Position numbers and translations under genes: made by a program. A DNA stretch of 7,568 nt from positions 1 through 7,568 of the forward strand of contig CALPVO020000101.1 of the NCBI GenBank assembly GCA_943327025.2, written 5' to 3'. Numbering within the stretch: position 1 is the first letter of the stretch; the number at the start of each line of letters is the position of its first letter. The notes beneath the pieces are model-generated. The model searched no databases and was not told the origin of the DNA. It saw nothing but the letters and a program-made list of their open reading frames with translations. The DNA comes from Janthinobacterium lividum. Lineage in GTDB: Bacteria > Pseudomonadota > Gammaproteobacteria > Steroidobacterales > Steroidobacteraceae. This document shows positions 5,726-7,568 of the stretch, one piece after another.

Positions 5726-7568
5726 ATGGCCTCGTTAGGATGTGCTACCCCAACTTGGATTCAGCGCATGGCCCTTCCCGTCGATACCACCCACATCCCC
5801 TCCTGGCAGCGCTGGCGCTGGGCGGTGTTCGGCGTCGCTGGCATCGCAGGCGTCCTTGCGCTGGCGCTGGCATGGAAGTTTCTGGTGCCGCACGCGGGTC
5901 CCGAGCAGGACGTGGCAATTGTAGAAGCAGCAGCCCAGTCACGCGCCTCGCGCGAGGCAGCCATCGCGGTGGAAGAAAAACTGCGCAAGACACCAAACGC
6001 GGGTGATCTGCGCTTGGCCTTGGCGGAGTTATTGCTGGACCGCGGCGATCCGCGCGGCGCTGCTGTCGAGGCGCAGAAGGCCTTGAAGGCAGGCACGGCG
6101 GCGGCTTTGCCGGTGCGCGTCCACGCTCTCATTCGTAGTGGCGATGCCAAGGCCGCTGCGGCGGAGCTGAAGTTACTCCCGGACAGCGCCAATACCCGCC
6201 GTTTGCAGGGTGACTTGTTGCTGCTGCAGGGAAACTGGAGCGCAGCACAAGCCGCTTACCGCAGTGCCTTGGTGCTGGACGCGGGCAACGTGCCGGCGCT
6301 GTTGGGCTTGGCCGAAGCACTGGACCGCTTGGGCGATATCGCAGGCGCCAAGGCGCAAATTGATACGGCCGTGAAGGCGGCGCCACAATCCGCCGAGGCG
6401 CGGGTGGCTGTTGGCGTCTGGCAACTGGCGCATGCCAGCCCGGCGATGGCGCGTGCCACGTTGCGCGAGGCGGCCCGCCTTGCCGGTGAGGCCGGCAAGA
6501 TGCAGCAAGCGGCTGCCGCTTGGACGAGTATCGCCGATATCGACTTCGCTGCCGGCAACGTGAAAGCAGCTGACGTGGCCGCAAGCGTGTTGATGCGCCT
6601 GCTGCCCGGGACGGCGGCAACCGAACTGCGCCGTGCCCGCGCCGATTTGCTGCTCGGCAAGCCCGCGGCCGCCGAAGAACGCTTGCGGCGTTTGTTGCGC
6701 CAGTCACCGGATAACGACCAGGCGCAGTTGTATCTTGGCGTGGCCAGCAAGGCGCTGGGCAAGCCAGAGGCCGCCCGCATGTATCTCGCGGCCGCTGCCA
6801 ACTCGACGCGCACCGAGGTACCGGCAAGGCGCATGCTCGGGCGCATGTTGCTGGCGGCTGGGCAGGCGGACGACGCCGTGCGCTTGGTGCAGGAAAACGA
6901 AGGCGCTACAGACAGCGACCTGCTGGCCTTGGGCGGGCGCGCGAGCCTCCTCACTGGCGACACCGACACGGCCTTGGATTACTTCCGCCGCAGCGTCGCT
7001 GCTGCGCCGCAGGATGTGCGCCGACAACTCGACCTCGCCCGTGCCTTGCTTAGCGCCGACAAGGCGCAGGAAGCGCTCGGTGTACTCGATTCCGTGAAGG
7101 TATCGGCGGCGCAGGAGCCGGAGCGCTTGGTACTGCGCACGGCGGCCTTGTTGCAGTCGGGTCAGCGTGAAGCCGCCGTGGCTGGCATGCGTGCGCTGGC
7201 GGCGAGCCGTCCACAGGATGTGGACGCGCAGTGGTTGGCAGCGCGTGGTTTTGTGCTCGCTGGCGATCCGGTAGCAGCGCATGCGGCCGTACAGCGCGTC
7301 ACGCAGCTGTCGCCGCAGGACGCAGGTGCTTTCACTGCCTTAGGCTTGCTGTCGCTGGCCAAGCGCGACCTTGCTGCCGCGCAGCAGGCACTGGATCGCG
7401 CCCTGCAATTGGACCCGAAAAAGCCGGAGGCGCTCTACGCACGGGCCAATCTGGCGGTGTTGCGTAACGACACCGCAGGGGCGGAGCAGTGGCTGGCGAA
7501 GGCTGCGGCTGCCGCACCGAAAGCGCTGCCGCCGCGTATTGGGTTGGTGCGTCTGGCGCTGGCCCGTG
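5726..7568 (+). CDS. Membrane-anchored TPR protein, PrsT-like, cut by window end
   Basis: An uninterrupted frame runs to the window end with no stop (614 codons from 5726). AGTAGG at 5714-5719, 6 nt before 5726, favours that ATG; the in-frame ATG at 5768 has a weaker site and would shorten the protein by 14 residues. Counting from 5768, residues 18-36 form one transmembrane helix after a Trp/Arg-rich stretch, so the rest is probably periplasmic (inference). From about residue 60 the sequence is Ala/Leu-rich helical repeats of TPR type, for example LRLALAELLLDRGDPRGAA (81-99), QGDLLLLQGNWSAAQAAYRS (147-166), ALLGLAEALDRLGDIAGA (177-194) and TALGLLSLAKRDLAAAQQAL (523-542). The repeat pattern resembles PrsT, the large TPR protein of PEP-CTERM/exopolysaccharide loci, but PrsT is usually a lipoprotein and no lipobox is seen here. 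TPR proteins are scaffolds, so there is no enzymatic call. The terminator upstream suggests separate transcription. Confidence 0.85.
   Translation, partial: MASLGCATPTWIQRMALPVDTTHIPSWQRWRWAVFGVAGIAGVLALALAWKFLVPHAGPEQDVAIVEAAAQSRASREAAIAVEEKLRKTPNAGDLRLALAELLLDRGDPRGAAVEAQKALKAGTAAALPVRVHALIRSGDAKAAAAELKLLPDSANTRRLQGDLLLLQGNWSAAQAAYRSALVLDAGNVPALLGLAEALDRLGDIAGAKAQIDTAVKAAPQSAEARVAVGVWQLAHASPAMARATLREAARLAGEAGKMQQAAAAWTSIADIDFAAGNVKAADVAASVLMRLLPGTAATELRRARADLLLGKPAAAEERLRRLLRQSPDNDQAQLYLGVASKALGKPEAARMYLAAAANSTRTEVPARRMLGRMLLAAGQADDAVRLVQENEGATDSDLLALGGRASLLTGDTDTALDYFRRSVAAAPQDVRRQLDLARALLSADKAQEALGVLDSVKVSAAQEPERLVLRTAALLQSGQREAAVAGMRALAASRPQDVDAQWLAARGFVLAGDPVAAHAAVQRVTQLSPQDAGAFTALGLLSLAKRDLAAAQQALDRALQLDPKKPEALYARANLAVLRNDTAGAEQWLAKAAAAAPKALPPRIGLVRLALAR

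Noticed and set aside
6256..6969. Minus-strand open frames (also 6129-6827) opposite the TPR gene
   Set aside because: Low-complexity Ala/Ser/Arg products opposite a continuous TPR reading frame.

Overview
The window looks like chromosomal DNA from a Gram-negative proteobacterium, most likely beta or gamma. The coding regions are G+C-rich, there is one Tat and two Sec signal peptides, a c-type dihaem cytochrome, Shine-Dalgarno starts and a sigma-54-like promoter. No RNA gene, insertion sequence or CRISPR array is visible, and the exact lineage cannot be read from the sequence.

Layout: (1) 1-461 is a long non-coding leader with a GC-rich hairpin, an AT-rich patch and a sigma-54-like -24/-12 element about 100 nt before the first gene. 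(2) 462-2474 encodes a Tat-exported multicopper oxidase with all four copper motifs and an unusually long insert between the first two. (3) 2501-3211, 26 nt downstream, encodes a periplasmic SCO1/SenC-type copper and thiol protein. (4) 3308-5569 encodes an exported dihaem cytochrome c of the CcP/MauG superfamily, about twice the usual length. (5) A strong intrinsic terminator at 5587-5634 closes the cluster. (6) From 5726 (or 5768) to beyond the window end runs a membrane-anchored TPR protein resembling the PrsT family linked to PEP-CTERM/exopolysaccharide systems. It is cut by the window edge.

The three redox genes lie on one strand, are closely spaced, and end at a shared terminator. They probably form one transcription unit for an extracytoplasmic copper/haem oxidation system. 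The SCO protein is a plausible copper-loading or thiol-maintenance factor for the oxidase, and the dihaem protein a plausible electron partner, peroxide scavenger or protein-modifying enzyme. The substrate cannot be deduced: metal oxidation, phenolic oxidation and a role in copper handling all remain open. The TPR gene is separated by the terminator and appears to be an independent unit.
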